Part shown: piece after piece, positions 17,876 through 27,549 of the stretch
How positions within the stretch are numbered: position 1 is the stretch's first letter
Layout of the letters: each line of letters begins with the position of its first letter
DNA from: Leptolyngbya ohadii IS1
GTDB taxonomy: Bacteria > Cyanobacteriota > Cyanobacteriia > Elainellales > Elainellaceae
Length of the DNA: 64,000 bases
Direction of reading: 5' to 3'
Assembly (NCBI RefSeq): GCF_002215035.1
Contig: NZ_NKFP01000001.1
Coordinates: 1,482,435-1,546,434 of the forward strand
Position numbers and translations under genes: made by a program
The notes under the pieces: model-generated
Databases searched by the model: none
Seen by the model: the letters and a program-made list of their open reading frames with translations, nothing else
Told to the model about the DNA's origin: nothing

Positions 17876-19255
17876 TTACGATATCGTCAAGGTATCGAGA
17901 TAGCGACAGAGGCGACGCGAAAACAGGCTTTTAGGCGCAGGCTCCTTTGCCCGGTTTCCCGTACTGGCTTCTACCCGCGCCTCTTCAATCACGCGATCGA
18001 CCTGTTCCAGTAAGGCAGTATCGATCGCTTCAGTCAGCCGTTCTAGCTGAGATAAACTGACGTATCCTGCCGCTAGAGCTTTAATTTGCTGCTGCAAGAT
18101 TTGCAGGAGGTTCTGCTTTACGTCTTCGCGCAGTTCATCGAGTTCTAGCAGCCGTGATACCTGATACTGTTGCTTCATCTGAATCTCAGGCGCAATTTTA
18201 GACATTGCCACCCCTCGACAGTGAAACAGCAAGAGTCCTTTGAGAAACGGTTGCACTTTATTCGGTTTTTTTGCTTTGAAATAGCTGACTCGATTGTGGA
18301 TGGTTTGTTGAATAGAAGTATCCAATCCCGTCATCAACTGACTGCGGTAGGTCTGAAGAAATTCGTTCTGCCGATCGTTCTCATCTGTTTCAGGGGCAAT
18401 CTGCTCGTCTACCAGCGGGCGATGCTGCTCATCGTCAATGGATTCTAGCCTGGGGCAACGCTCCTCCCGAACGCGATCGGCTAATCGATGCAAATCGTTG
18501 AGGATCTGCTGGGGAGAATCATTTCGCCCAGTTTGCAGTTTGAGCAACCCCGCCATTTCAAGGAGCTGTTCCGCAGTGGGAGACGAACATTTACGCCGAT
18601 TGCAGTTCTGCTTCAGGCGATCGCGTCGATACACGGCATGGTAGCTATCCAGCAGAGCAGAGCCGTACTGCAAATCCGAACCTGCCAGAAAGCGTTTCAG
18701 ATAATGGGATGTCGTGCTGTTCAGCAGTGACCAGTCGCTAGCAAGATAAATACCGCAGTCCAGCAGAAATGCATTGACTTCAGGATGGGTCTGGATCAGG
18801 CGTTTTGTCCAGGTGCTTAACTGGCTCTGCTCTGGGTCGAAGGTCTGGAGAATCTTGCTGGCAAGGGAAAGATAGCCGGAGACAGCACCGTTTCCTTTTC
18901 GGGACGATCGATCGCTCCTGAAGTTCACCACTTCGACATCATCCAGCACAAGCCGCAGCAAATCCATGCGATCGAATCTGCCCTGCGTGCCAAATCGCGA
19001 TGCCAGATCTTGACAAACGCTCTCAATCTGATGGGAGATAAAGCAGCGCAGACAGCACTCTGCCAGTTGACGGGTTTGATTGTCCTCGGACTGCATCAGT
19101 GCCATGAATCGACGCTGAATTTCAGGGTTCGTCGCGATCGCAGGATCGGGAAACTGCTGCTGCATGAATGCCCGCGCTTCAGCAATATCCTCCACCTGTC
19201 GCTGACCCGCTGCTGTTAGTTTGACCCATCGCCAGTATCGTGATGCATCATTCAT
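17876..19255 (-). CDS. Divergent sigma-70-like factor, first gene of the CHAT/caspase operon
   Basis: This 459-residue protein resembles a group of cyanobacterial proteins annotated as sigma-70 family that precede DUF1822. Its region-2-like part has ILQTFDPEQSQLSTWTKRLI followed by YLASDWSLLN. Then comes a YHAVYRRDRL block, and near residues 355-400 a region with LLLFHCRGVAMSKIAPEI that may be a region-4-like helix-turn-helix. The resemblance to canonical sigma factors is weak, so DNA or polymerase binding is inferred, not shown. It begins the minus-strand cluster, 42 bp before DUF1822. If it is a sigma factor, it could drive its own operon including the proteases. Confidence 0.6.
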   Translation of the reverse strand: MNDASRYWRWVKLTAAGQRQVEDIAEARAFMQQQFPDPAIATNPEIQRRFMALMQSEDNQTRQLAECCLRCFISHQIESVCQDLASRFGTQGRFDRMDLLRLVLDDVEVVNFRSDRSSRKGNGAVSGYLSLASKILQTFDPEQSQLSTWTKRLIQTHPEVNAFLLDCGIYLASDWSLLNSTTSHYLKRFLAGSDLQYGSALLDSYHAVYRRDRLKQNCNRRKCSSPTAEQLLEMAGLLKLQTGRNDSPQQILNDLHRLADRVREERCPRLESIDDEQHRPLVDEQIAPETDENDRQNEFLQTYRSQLMTGLDTSIQQTIHNRVSYFKAKKPNKVQPFLKGLLLFHCRGVAMSKIAPEIQMKQQYQVSRLLELDELREDVKQNLLQILQQQIKALAAGYVSLSQLERLTEAIDTALLEQVDRVIEEARVEASTGNRAKEPAPKSLFSRRLCRYLDTLTIS

Positions 19256-19730
19256 AGGGGGTTTCTGGTTTCCTCACACTCGGCGTTTGCATGACATATA
19301 GGGCGATTGATTGGACTTATGCAATGCCAATCGCCAAACTTTCCCACACTGCTGCAAATTCCTTAGCCCTACTCGTTCGCTGCATAGGTGCAGGAGGGCG
19401 GTCAATAGATGCGGATAACATCCCCAAGATTTAGGAAGATATGCTATGACAGGCATTTTGCCCGGTCTACTGGGACTGCTGATCATGACAAACTGGCTCT
19501 ATAGGATGGTTGCCCAATTCAATACCGTTGACAAAGAACGGGACAGGTGAGGCAAGTTTACCACCTGGTTTGCGATCGTTACCTTCGATTCAGAGCGATA
19601 TGTGTACCAAATTGCTGGGGGCGATCGATGCTCATCAAAGACCAATCTTCGCTAGCGACAGCCCGCCACTTTGCCCGTTCTGATCAAACTGCCCTGATAG
19701 AGACAATCGCTTAAAATTACCTAAGACTAC
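19256..19730. other. Intergenic region upstream of the CHAT/caspase operon
   Basis: These 475 bp hold no supportable gene. The promoter of the sigma-like gene should lie in the left part, but I see no convincing -35/-10 pair or operator. Confidence 0.5.
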
Positions 19731-20009
19731 CTAAAAGAAAAGGCGGCTAAATTGTTCTGCAATGCGTCGGGGTTCCGGCTTTTGAGCATCGAACGGAATG
19801 ACCAGCAGCGTAATCCCCTGAATGGCGACAACCTGAACCAGGCAGCTTTCTGGAATAATGAGCTGAGCCGCCGGATCATACAAATCCGCTTTCCAGGAAG
19901 ACCCAAACACATAAACCCGTCCGCCCCAGCCTGGTTGAATCGTTTTCTCAACGACCGCTCGAACCGGCTGTGCCAAAAGCTTTGTCTCAATGGATAGCCT
20001 GAAGTTCAT
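19731..20009 (-). CDS. Short NfeD-like OB-fold protein
   Basis: The ATG at 20009 is chosen because AGGAGG lies six bases upstream; the frame continues further but without a ribosome binding site. The 92-residue product is a stand-alone NfeD C-terminal (OB-fold) domain: GRVYVFGSSWKADLYDP, then ESCLVQVVAIQGITLLVIPF. Such proteins usually work with SPFH/stomatin-type membrane proteins. None is adjacent, but a trypsin-like protease gene follows on the same strand upstream. It has no membrane span. Confidence 0.7.
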   Translation of the reverse strand: MNFRLSIETKLLAQPVRAVVEKTIQPGWGGRVYVFGSSWKADLYDPAAQLIIPESCLVQVVAIQGITLLVIPFDAQKPEPRRIAEQFSRLFF

Positions 20010-20281
20010 CTTGCGCCTCCTATGGGGGTTAAGGATTAATCGAAGCACGGAACTTCCATCGTTGCTATTACTTATTCGGCGATCGATTGAGGGCATGCAG
20101 TTCGAGGCAGTATTGAGCAATCAAATTACAAACCGTTGAACACGCATTCCACTCAACTCGTCGATCGCCTGAATCGAAATTGTGAACACCAGCGTACAAA
20201 CGTCCATTAGATAGCTGAAAGACTGTGAAACTAAGCAAAAAGATAAATTGCACAGATCTCCCGCTACTGATTGATGACGCC

Positions 20282-21733
20282 CTACTGCCCCTTCTCCGCT
20301 GAATTCCCTACAGCCATCGCCTGCTGTACCGGAGCCACCTTAACCGACCGCTTTCTGCTTCGCAAAACCAACCACAGCCCACTCGCCAGCGAGACCAGCA
20401 AAACCCCTCCGCCTGCCGCCGCATACACCCACACCGAGATCGTTTTGTCCTTACCAGAATCGATCGCCGATCGCGCCTTCGTCACATATTCCTGCACATA
20501 GGGAAACTTCGGGTTAAGTTCCTGAATCTGACGGAAAAGTTGCAACGCCTGCCCATACTGCTCCGACTCAAACTGCAAAATGCCTTCCTGATACTGCTCG
20601 GATAGTTTGCTCTCCTGCGGCTGCACATTGATCTTCTGCAAAAACTCCCGCACCACTGTCGTCGGCACCACAAAATTCACGCCCTGCACCGCTTCCCCCG
20701 TCTGCCGATTCACTGCCCCAAATGTCGCCACCCCGATCGCCTCACCCTTATCATTAAACACCGGACCACCGCTGTTGCCCTGGCTCATCGCCGCATCGGT
20801 CTGAATCACTTCCCAATCATCCGGCATCGTCTTCCGCGCACTCACCAGCCCCGAAGTTAAGGACGGTTCCGCCGCTTCCTTGTCGTTAATCACTGCGCCT
20901 GCCGGATAGCCCAGCACAAAAATCCCGTCCCCCGCTTCCAGCGACTTATCCTCCCCCAGTTCAATCGTCGGCAAATTCTCAGCGTTAATCTTCAGCACCG
21001 CTACATCCTTGCCGGGAATCGAAGAACCGATCGCCTTAATCTCACTGCGATAGCCCTCCTCCGTCAGATCCGTCTTTGCCGCCACTGCGCCGATTGCCGT
21101 ATAGATTTCCGTGTCGATTTTGCTCAGATCCATGTACTCGGCAAAATACTGCAAGTGTCCCTGCAAGCACATCTGCATAAATTCCTTTGTGCCGATCGTC
21201 CGTTGGATCGCTGACTGTAGCTCCGCCTCGGATAACTGTCCCCAGCCCCGCTCACAGCTTTCGATCGCCACATCTTTCAGTGCTGACGCTGCTAAATCCT
21301 GCTTCAGATCATCACCTTCTGCCGACACCACATGGGCATTGGTAATCAGATAGCCGTCGGGCGTAATAATAAATCCGGTTCCCGTTGAAACCGCTTCCGC
21401 ATCCTTACGAATAATTTTGTCGATCGGCTGGAAGTACTTGAGCGGATTGTTCAACACTTCCTCAAAGAAGACGGCAACTGCCCGTTCCGGTGACGAAATT
21501 TGTCCACGCCGCACCTGCCGCTGAATTTCCTGCTGCAAGGGAGCGATCGCCTCTGAGTTCAGCGTATAATCTGGAACCGCAATCTGCGCCTTGTGATGCG
21601 CTTCTACCAGCACCGTCGCTGGCTTACTCTGCTCCGCAATTTGTTTTGGCTTCAATTCCTGCACTTCCTTGCCGCAAGCCGTTAATCCCAGCGTCACTAA
21701 ACCGATCGCCGCCCAGGTTCTCAAAGCATTCAT
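20282..21733 (-). CDS. Membrane-anchored lipoprotein serine protease, trypsin-like (HtrA-related) with TPR
   Basis: The 483-residue protein has a lipoprotein signal with lipobox LTAC (Cys20). The S1C-type triad is His134 (ITNAHVV), Asp243 (GKDVAVLKI) and Ser321 (SQGNSGGPVF). No PDZ domain follows; instead there is a TPR-like helical pair (residues 385-430) and a C-terminal transmembrane segment (about 441-465) with a short basic tail. An insert of about 80 residues lies between the His and Asp motifs. The expected location is anchored at the membrane facing the periplasm, with a role in protein quality control or signalling proteolysis. Start ATG at 21733. Confidence 0.85.
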   Translation of the reverse strand: MNALRTWAAIGLVTLGLTACGKEVQELKPKQIAEQSKPATVLVEAHHKAQIAVPDYTLNSEAIAPLQQEIQRQVRRGQISSPERAVAVFFEEVLNNPLKYFQPIDKIIRKDAEAVSTGTGFIITPDGYLITNAHVVSAEGDDLKQDLAASALKDVAIESCERGWGQLSEAELQSAIQRTIGTKEFMQMCLQGHLQYFAEYMDLSKIDTEIYTAIGAVAAKTDLTEEGYRSEIKAIGSSIPGKDVAVLKINAENLPTIELGEDKSLEAGDGIFVLGYPAGAVINDKEAAEPSLTSGLVSARKTMPDDWEVIQTDAAMSQGNSGGPVFNDKGEAIGVATFGAVNRQTGEAVQGVNFVVPTTVVREFLQKINVQPQESKLSEQYQEGILQFESEQYGQALQLFRQIQELNPKFPYVQEYVTKARSAIDSGKDKTISVWVYAAAGGGVLLVSLASGLWLVLRSRKRSVKVAPVQQAMAVGNSAEKGQ

Positions 21734-22117
21734 AATTCACACTCCAGATTGTATTTCAACCGTTTGACCCTACCTATCCGGGGACGATCGCAACCTATGC
21801 AAACGAACTCATCGTTCCAATCTGCTCCCCTACGTGCAGCTTCATAGGTCGAGAGTTTCTTGCCCGTTCTACCCGCTAGTAATGCTGGGGAGGCTGGATC
21901 TGATGAGGAGCAAACTCAGTCCCTTGTGCTGCTGAACAAAATTGTTGTCAGATTTGAATCGGTTTTCTAAAACTTCTTTCTCAATTCCACAGCTTCTCCA
22001 CATTCCTTGCTTAACTTGAAGGAAAGCGAAAGGTCTTGAATCGAACGTCACAGCATCACACTTTACTTTTCCAAGCAGTATTTAGAGTCTCAAAAGGGGA
22101 CTCCAAGGGTGACTCAT
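21734..22117. other. Intergenic region between protease and membrane-protein genes
   Basis: This divergent 384-bp region has no supported gene. A run of about 60 codons on the minus strand (21869-22051) has no family resemblance and no ribosome binding site. Confidence 0.5.
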
Positions 22118-22657
22118 ATGTCCAATCAATCAGTGCAATTATTGGAAGAAAAAATTCTCAGATTTGTCAAGTACGTGCAGCGACGGAATACTCGTGAAAC
22201 GCTGCTTGCCTGCTTTGTCATTGTGGTCTTTGCCCTGGATCTTGCTTATGCTATCTACAGCCAGAGGAAAGACAATCTCTCAATCATTGGGAGCAGCATA
22301 GTGATCCTCGCATCATTGTTGATTATTATGATCATTCGGCAAAAGCTGCATATTTCCAAATCTGAGATTTCTGCTTTTCCCCCGCTCCAGTTTCCAGACA
22401 AGTGGAAACATCATCTGTCTAACCAGGCACGAATGCTGAGGCTTAGCTGGCTATGGTATCTTTTGCCCTTATTTCTGGGTTTCTGTATCTATTTCGTGAG
22501 CGTTTACGACGTTTCATCTGGCAGTATCTTTGGACCATTGCTCCTGGCAGGGATTGTATTTGCATTGATCTGGCGATTAAATCTGAAAGTTGCGAAACAA
22601 ATTGAGCGGGATCGTGATGCTTGGTTCAGCAGTTCCCCTGCTCGCACAGTTTGGTAA
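22118..22657 (+). CDS. Four-span membrane protein of unknown function
   Basis: The 179-residue product has hydrophobic segments near residues 27-46, 56-73, 107-128 and 135-155 and amphipathic ends. The ATG at 22118 has AAGG nine bases upstream; a GTG at 22109 with GGGGA before it is a possible alternative. No catalytic motif is visible and I do not recognise the family. It precedes the phosphorelay genes by 281 bp on the same strand. Confidence 0.55.
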   Translation: MSNQSVQLLEEKILRFVKYVQRRNTRETLLACFVIVVFALDLAYAIYSQRKDNLSIIGSSIVILASLLIIMIIRQKLHISKSEISAFPPLQFPDKWKHHLSNQARMLRLSWLWYLLPLFLGFCIYFVSVYDVSSGSIFGPLLLAGIVFALIWRLNLKVAKQIERDRDAWFSSSPARTVW

Positions 22658-22938
22658 AGTTTATTCACCGCAATGACATTCGCACACAAACCAGAGATTG
22701 AGCAAAAACTGCGGATTCATACTCACACTTTCCATAGACCTCATAACCAAGCATGATTCTCCGATGAGCCGAAACAGAAACAGCGATCGGCTTAATGCAC
22801 CCTGAGGCAGATAGCGGCTTGGTCTAACCAGAGTTCATACTAGATCCCGCACCGAATACAGCTGAGAGGTCAGGCAATCCTGAATCAGTCCGCCTTTGAA
22901 TTCTGGACGACTTCGATCGCCTAAAGCAGGAACGAGAT

Positions 22939-24810
22939 ATGAAGATTCTAGCGGTGGAGGACGATGCATGGATGGCTAGTGCGGTAGCAGATACACTGGC
23001 TCAGCAGAACTATACGGTTGAAATTGCAGCGGATGGGCAAACCGGATGGGATCTTGCAGCGGCAGCGGATTACGACTTGATTCTGCTCGACATCACCCTG
23101 CCTAAGCTAGATGGCATTAGTCTCTGCCGTAAACTGCGCCAGGAAGGATACCAAACCCCGATTCTGCTGCTCACTGCGAAGGATACGCGATCAGATAAGG
23201 TAATGGGACTGGATGCCGGAGCCGATGATTATTTGGCAAAGCCGTTTGACTTCCAGGAGCTATTAGCTCGCGTTCGCGCCTTACTCCGTCGCGGAAATTC
23301 TGCGCTGCCTCCGGTGCTGGAGTGGGGGAATTTGCAGCTCGATCCAAGTCTTTGTGAAGTCACCTGTTACGATGAAGTGCTGCACCTGACTCGGAAGGAG
23401 TATGGTCTGCTAGAGCTTTTTCTTCGTAACCCGCAACGGATCTTTAGTCCCAGTGCAATTATTGAACGGCTTTGGGCATTTGAAGACTCACCCAGGGAAA
23501 GCACGATCAAGTCGCATATCAAGGCACTGCGGCAGAAGCTAAAAGCGGCAGGAATAGAGCCTGATTGTATTGAAACAGTATATGGTCTAGGGTATCGTCT
23601 GAAACCCCTACCAGAGGAAAATTCACCGGGGCATTTGCAATCTTCTGAAGAGACAGAAGCTGCGGCGATCGACGTTGAACAGAAAATCACAGCGGTCGTA
23701 ACGCAGGCACGGGAGGCGTTCAAAGCCCAATTAGGCGATCGTTTGACGGTACTGCAACAAGCAGCGGAAGCCCTGGCCCAGGGTCGCCTCAGCAAAACGC
23801 TGCAATATCAGGCAGAGCGAGAAGCGCATAAGCTGACAGGAACGCTGGGAACTTTTGGGCTGGCTCAGGCATCGGAACTGGCGGAAGCGATCGAAGATTT
23901 ACTGCAAACCAGACCGATCGATCAGCAGAATGCAAATTCTTTCAAACGGCTGGTCAACAGCCTGTATCAGGAATTAGAGCAAACACCTCCCTCGTTAATT
24001 TCCTCGATTTCCTCACCCACGTTTCACAGTTTTACCGCTAGCGAGTTTCCGCTGCTGCTGATTATCAGCCGAGATCGGCAAAGGGTTGAACCCTGGGTCA
24101 AGGAAGCTTCGCAGAGAATGCGGGTTGAAGTGATTTCCGCTTCGATCGCTACAGGCATGAGCGGTGAGCCTGAGTTAAACCCAATTCTCTCGGAAAAGCC
24201 AGATGTGATTCTCCTTGATCTGGACGTTGACGATCGTATGCAGGACAGCTTGCAGCTCTTATCAGCGTTGTCAAAGCAGTTGCCGTCTATTCCCGTTCTG
24301 GTGTGGGCAGAGCAGGATCGCTTAACCGATCGCCTGGAAGTAGTGCGGCGCGGCGGACGCGGTTTCTTGCAGAAGTCTATTTCCGTAACGCAAGGGATGG
24401 AATACATTGCTCAAGTTCTACAGCCTGTTCATCCTGATAAAGCAGAAATCCTGGTGGTTGATGATGATCCAGTCGTGCTGAATACTGTGCGTACCTTATT
24501 GCAACCCTGGGGAATGCAAATTACAACCCTGGATACTCCCCATCACTTCTGGGAAGTGCTGAATGATGTTTCTCCGGATCTGCTGATTCTAGATGTACAA
24601 ATGCCCGATATTAACGGCATTGAACTCTGTCAGATTATCCGGACTGATCCGCAATGGAGCAAACTTCCTGTGCTGTTTCTGACTGCTCATACTGACACAA
24701 CCACAGTCCATCAGGTTTTTACAGCAAAAGCAGATGACTGCGTTAGCAAGTCGAGTATGGGAGCAAAATTAGTCCCCCGCGTATTAACCTGTTTGGAGCG
24801 ATCGTCCTAA
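22939..24810 (+). CDS. Multi-domain response regulator: REC, OmpR-type DNA-binding, Hpt, REC, REC
   Basis: This 623-residue protein begins with a full receiver domain (residues 1-115: VEDDAW, LLDITLP, LLTAKD, AKPFDF). An OmpR/PhoB winged helix follows to about residue 225 (LTRKEYGLLELFLRNP and ETVYGLGYRL), then an Hpt domain with the phospho-His in EAHKLTGTLG. The second receiver-like domain (about 370-490) lacks the N-terminal acidic pair, having ISRDRQ, though it keeps LLDLD and a Lys. The third receiver (about 500-620) is complete at the Asp (LILDVQMP), but KP is replaced by SKSS. This layout is known in cyanobacteria and suggests an internal phosphorelay ending in transcription control. 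A hybrid kinase gene lies 71 bp downstream on the opposite strand. AGGAACGAG precedes the ATG. Confidence 0.85.
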   Translation: MKILAVEDDAWMASAVADTLAQQNYTVEIAADGQTGWDLAAAADYDLILLDITLPKLDGISLCRKLRQEGYQTPILLLTAKDTRSDKVMGLDAGADDYLAKPFDFQELLARVRALLRRGNSALPPVLEWGNLQLDPSLCEVTCYDEVLHLTRKEYGLLELFLRNPQRIFSPSAIIERLWAFEDSPRESTIKSHIKALRQKLKAAGIEPDCIETVYGLGYRLKPLPEENSPGHLQSSEETEAAAIDVEQKITAVVTQAREAFKAQLGDRLTVLQQAAEALAQGRLSKTLQYQAEREAHKLTGTLGTFGLAQASELAEAIEDLLQTRPIDQQNANSFKRLVNSLYQELEQTPPSLISSISSPTFHSFTASEFPLLLIISRDRQRVEPWVKEASQRMRVEVISASIATGMSGEPELNPILSEKPDVILLDLDVDDRMQDSLQLLSALSKQLPSIPVLVWAEQDRLTDRLEVVRRGGRGFLQKSISVTQGMEYIAQVLQPVHPDKAEILVVDDDPVVLNTVRTLLQPWGMQITTLDTPHHFWEVLNDVSPDLLILDVQMPDINGIELCQIIRTDPQWSKLPVLFLTAHTDTTTVHQVFTAKADDCVSKSSMGAKLVPRVLTCLERSS

Positions 24811-24881
24811 TTCCAATCCCTGTCGCAATCCACGGTTCAGGACGTATCAGACTTCATATTTGCTGTATCACCTGTTGGCGA

Positions 24882-27269
24882 TCACCCTTGTAGAAACTGC
24901 GAAGCAATCGCTGTGATCAGATCATCTGCTGGAATGGGCTTCACAAAATAGCCTGCAAAGCCTGCTTCAATTGCCGCAGCTTGCGCTTCCTGAGCTGCAT
25001 AAGCGGTTAGAGCGATCGCAGGAATTTGGATGCCGTTTTGTACTTCCAGGGCTTTGAGGTGGCGAACGAGAGCATAGCCATCCTCATTCGGTAAGGCAAT
25101 ATCGCTGACCACCAGACTAGGGATTGTCTGTTCTAAGACCTCGATCGCCGCTGCTACTGAGTCAACCACAATCACTTCTGCACCGTGCGATTGCAGCAGG
25201 GTACTGAGCCACGATCGCATATCGTCATCGTCATCAACTGCCAAAATCGACCGTCCAGCAAGGTCAACGGCTTGATCCTCCTGAGCAGCTTGAGAACCGA
25301 AAGCAGGTAACTCATTGCTCTGAAGCAGGGGTATCTTCACGATAAAAGTTGCCCCTTTTCCCTCCCCTGGGCTTGCTGCCGTAATTGTCCCATTGTGTTG
25401 TTCAACCAGATAGCGAACGATCGCCAGTCCTAATCCTAATCCGGTGTACGATCGAGTGCTGGTACTGTCTGCCTGCCGAAAGCGATCGAATACATGCGGT
25501 AAAAAATCTGCCCGAATTCCAATTCCGGTATCCGCGACGGTAATTTGTGCCACTGGTTCCACCTGCTCGACCCGCTCAAGCTGCACGGTGACGCGCCCCT
25601 CCTCCGGCGTGAATTTGACCGCATTGGACAATAGATTCCACATCACCTGCTGCAATCGATCCGCATCTCCCCAGACCAAAATATCAGGTGGGGCAGACTC
25701 CTGGTTTTCCACCTTGCCCGCAGGCAGGTTCAGTAAAAGCTCGAATTGAAGCTGTTTCTCACGAATCTTAGGACACACGGCTTCTACTGCGGCGGTAATC
25801 ACATCAGCCAGATTAACCACGGCAGACTCCAGCCTCAGTTCACCCCGAATGATCCGCGAGATATCCAGCAGGTCTTCAATCAGTTGGGCTTGCAGATTGG
25901 CGTTGCGCTCGATCGTCTCCAGGGCAAGCGTGGCTTTCTCCTCATCCAGCATTCCCGTTTGCAGCATTCCCACCCATCCGGCGATCGCAGTCAGGGGGGT
26001 ACGCAGTTCGTGGGAGACGATCGCCAGGAACTCATCTTTGGCACGATTTGCCGCTTCGGCTTCAGCACGGGCAGCCTGTTCATCCTCCAGCAGTTGGGTG
26101 CGTTCCGCTTCGGCTCGTTTGCGTTCGGTCACATCCCGCATCACTTTAGAGAAACCACGCAGTCGTCCGGTTTCATCCCGGAGCGCTGTCATCACTTCGC
26201 TTGCCCAAAAACGAGAGCCGTCTTTGCGGATGTGTAGCCGCTCCTGCTGTACTCGACCTTCTGTAACCGCCGTTTGTAATTCCTGCTGGGGCAATCCTTG
26301 AGCGATCAATTCAGAAGGGAAAAAGCGGGAGAAGGGTTGACCTAAAATCTCGGATTCCTGATAGCCCAGGACAGCTTCCGATCCCCGGTTCCAGCTTGCG
26401 ACTCGCCCTTCTGGATCGAGCATGAAAATGGCGTAGTCCTGAACGTTCTCTATCAGCGATCGAAACCGTTCTTCACTTGCCCGCAATGCCTCCTGTGCCT
26501 GCTTCACGGCTGTATTATCGCGGAGAATTTTTGAAAATCCCCGCAGGTTGCCTGCTGCGTCATGCAGGGGAGTAACCACCCCATTTGCCCAGAACAAGGA
26601 ACCGTCTTTGCGAACGTGCCAGCGATTGTCCTGTGCCTGACCTTCAGCAATGGCAGTTCTGAGGGCTTCATCGGGTCTGCCGCTTACAATATCTTCGGAG
26701 GTGAAAATGCAGGAAAACGATCGACCGAGAATTTCTGTTTCCGGGTAGCCTAAAATCCGCTCGGCTCCAGCATTCCAGCTAACAAATCGTCCTTCCGGGT
26801 CAAGCGCAAAAATCGCATAGTCGCGCACGCCTTCAACCAACAGACGAACCCGTTCCTCACTTTCGCGCAGACGCTTCTGATTCTGAAGCAGAAGAACCTG
26901 ATTTCGTTCAACTTCGATCGCATTTAACTCTGCACGCTGCTGCGCTGACCGAACCCTGGCATTCAGCACACAGATCAGAACAGCTACCAGCACATAATAA
27001 AGGGTTCTACCCAGATTAGCGGGACTTGCTCTTAAGGAAAAGATTGTGGTCAAGAAAAAGTATTCGCTCAATCCTGTCGTTAAAACCGTCGCAACAAGTC
27101 CTGACTTCAATCCCCCATACCAGGAGGAAATGATGACGGCTGCGAGGAAAAACGGATAGAGCGTTGGCTGAAGCTGCCACCACAAAAGACGGGTTAACAG
27201 CAATGCTGCGATCGAGGTCAAAACAGCAATACCGTAACGCTGTAAATTGTTCCGTTGCTGCATCAGCAT
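24882..27269 (-). CDS. Hybrid sensor histidine kinase (membrane DUF4118-like, two PAS, HisKA, HATPase, REC)
   Basis: The protein has an N-terminal four-span membrane region resembling DUF4118 (PFFLAAVIISSWYGGLKSG) and a short coiled coil. Two PAS domains with PAC tails follow (RDYAIFALDPEGRFVSWNAG and DYAIFMLDPEGRVASWNRG). The HisKA phospho-His lies in VSHELRTPLTAI. A HATPase domain has N, G1 and G2 boxes (WNLLSNAVKFTP, VADTGIGI, GLGLGLAIVR), and the C-terminus is a receiver (LAVDDDDD, VVSDIALP, KPIP). The start is uncertain: I use the ATG at 27269 (795 residues), while a TTG at 27299 would add ten residues. It converges with the multi-domain response regulator and diverges from a single-domain receiver, so all three may form one relay. 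Confidence 0.85.
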   Translation of the reverse strand: MLMQQRNNLQRYGIAVLTSIAALLLTRLLWWQLQPTLYPFFLAAVIISSWYGGLKSGLVATVLTTGLSEYFFLTTIFSLRASPANLGRTLYYVLVAVLICVLNARVRSAQQRAELNAIEVERNQVLLLQNQKRLRESEERVRLLVEGVRDYAIFALDPEGRFVSWNAGAERILGYPETEILGRSFSCIFTSEDIVSGRPDEALRTAIAEGQAQDNRWHVRKDGSLFWANGVVTPLHDAAGNLRGFSKILRDNTAVKQAQEALRASEERFRSLIENVQDYAIFMLDPEGRVASWNRGSEAVLGYQESEILGQPFSRFFPSELIAQGLPQQELQTAVTEGRVQQERLHIRKDGSRFWASEVMTALRDETGRLRGFSKVMRDVTERKRAEAERTQLLEDEQAARAEAEAANRAKDEFLAIVSHELRTPLTAIAGWVGMLQTGMLDEEKATLALETIERNANLQAQLIEDLLDISRIIRGELRLESAVVNLADVITAAVEAVCPKIREKQLQFELLLNLPAGKVENQESAPPDILVWGDADRLQQVMWNLLSNAVKFTPEEGRVTVQLERVEQVEPVAQITVADTGIGIRADFLPHVFDRFRQADSTSTRSYTGLGLGLAIVRYLVEQHNGTITAASPGEGKGATFIVKIPLLQSNELPAFGSQAAQEDQAVDLAGRSILAVDDDDDMRSWLSTLLQSHGAEVIVVDSVAAAIEVLEQTIPSLVVSDIALPNEDGYALVRHLKALEVQNGIQIPAIALTAYAAQEAQAAAIEAGFAGYFVKPIPADDLITAIASQFLQG

Positions 27270-27549
27270 AGAGGCTGTTGATATAGAAAGGCTATGCAAA
27301 TCGTGGTTCTAGAACGTCTCCTTCGATTTTTTCACATTCATCCACACATTCTTTCTTCAGGTATCTATTGAATCAAGGCAACTATCTATAGAGAGATCCT
27401 GCTGAGTCTATTTTGCTAATCGCAAGGATAGAGAACTCGCTGAAATATAGCTTATCTTAATGAGAGAAGATGAACCCGAACAGTCGCTTAAAGCCGGAAA
27501 GCGAATTGTCTGCGGCAGCTCAGACTTAAAACCTGGAGGAACACTTTTC

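Noticed and set aside
19274..19486. Minus-strand frame of 70 codons upstream of the sigma-like gene
   Set aside because: No ribosome binding site, no hydrophobic or conserved pattern, and an unusual Cys-rich composition suggest a chance frame.
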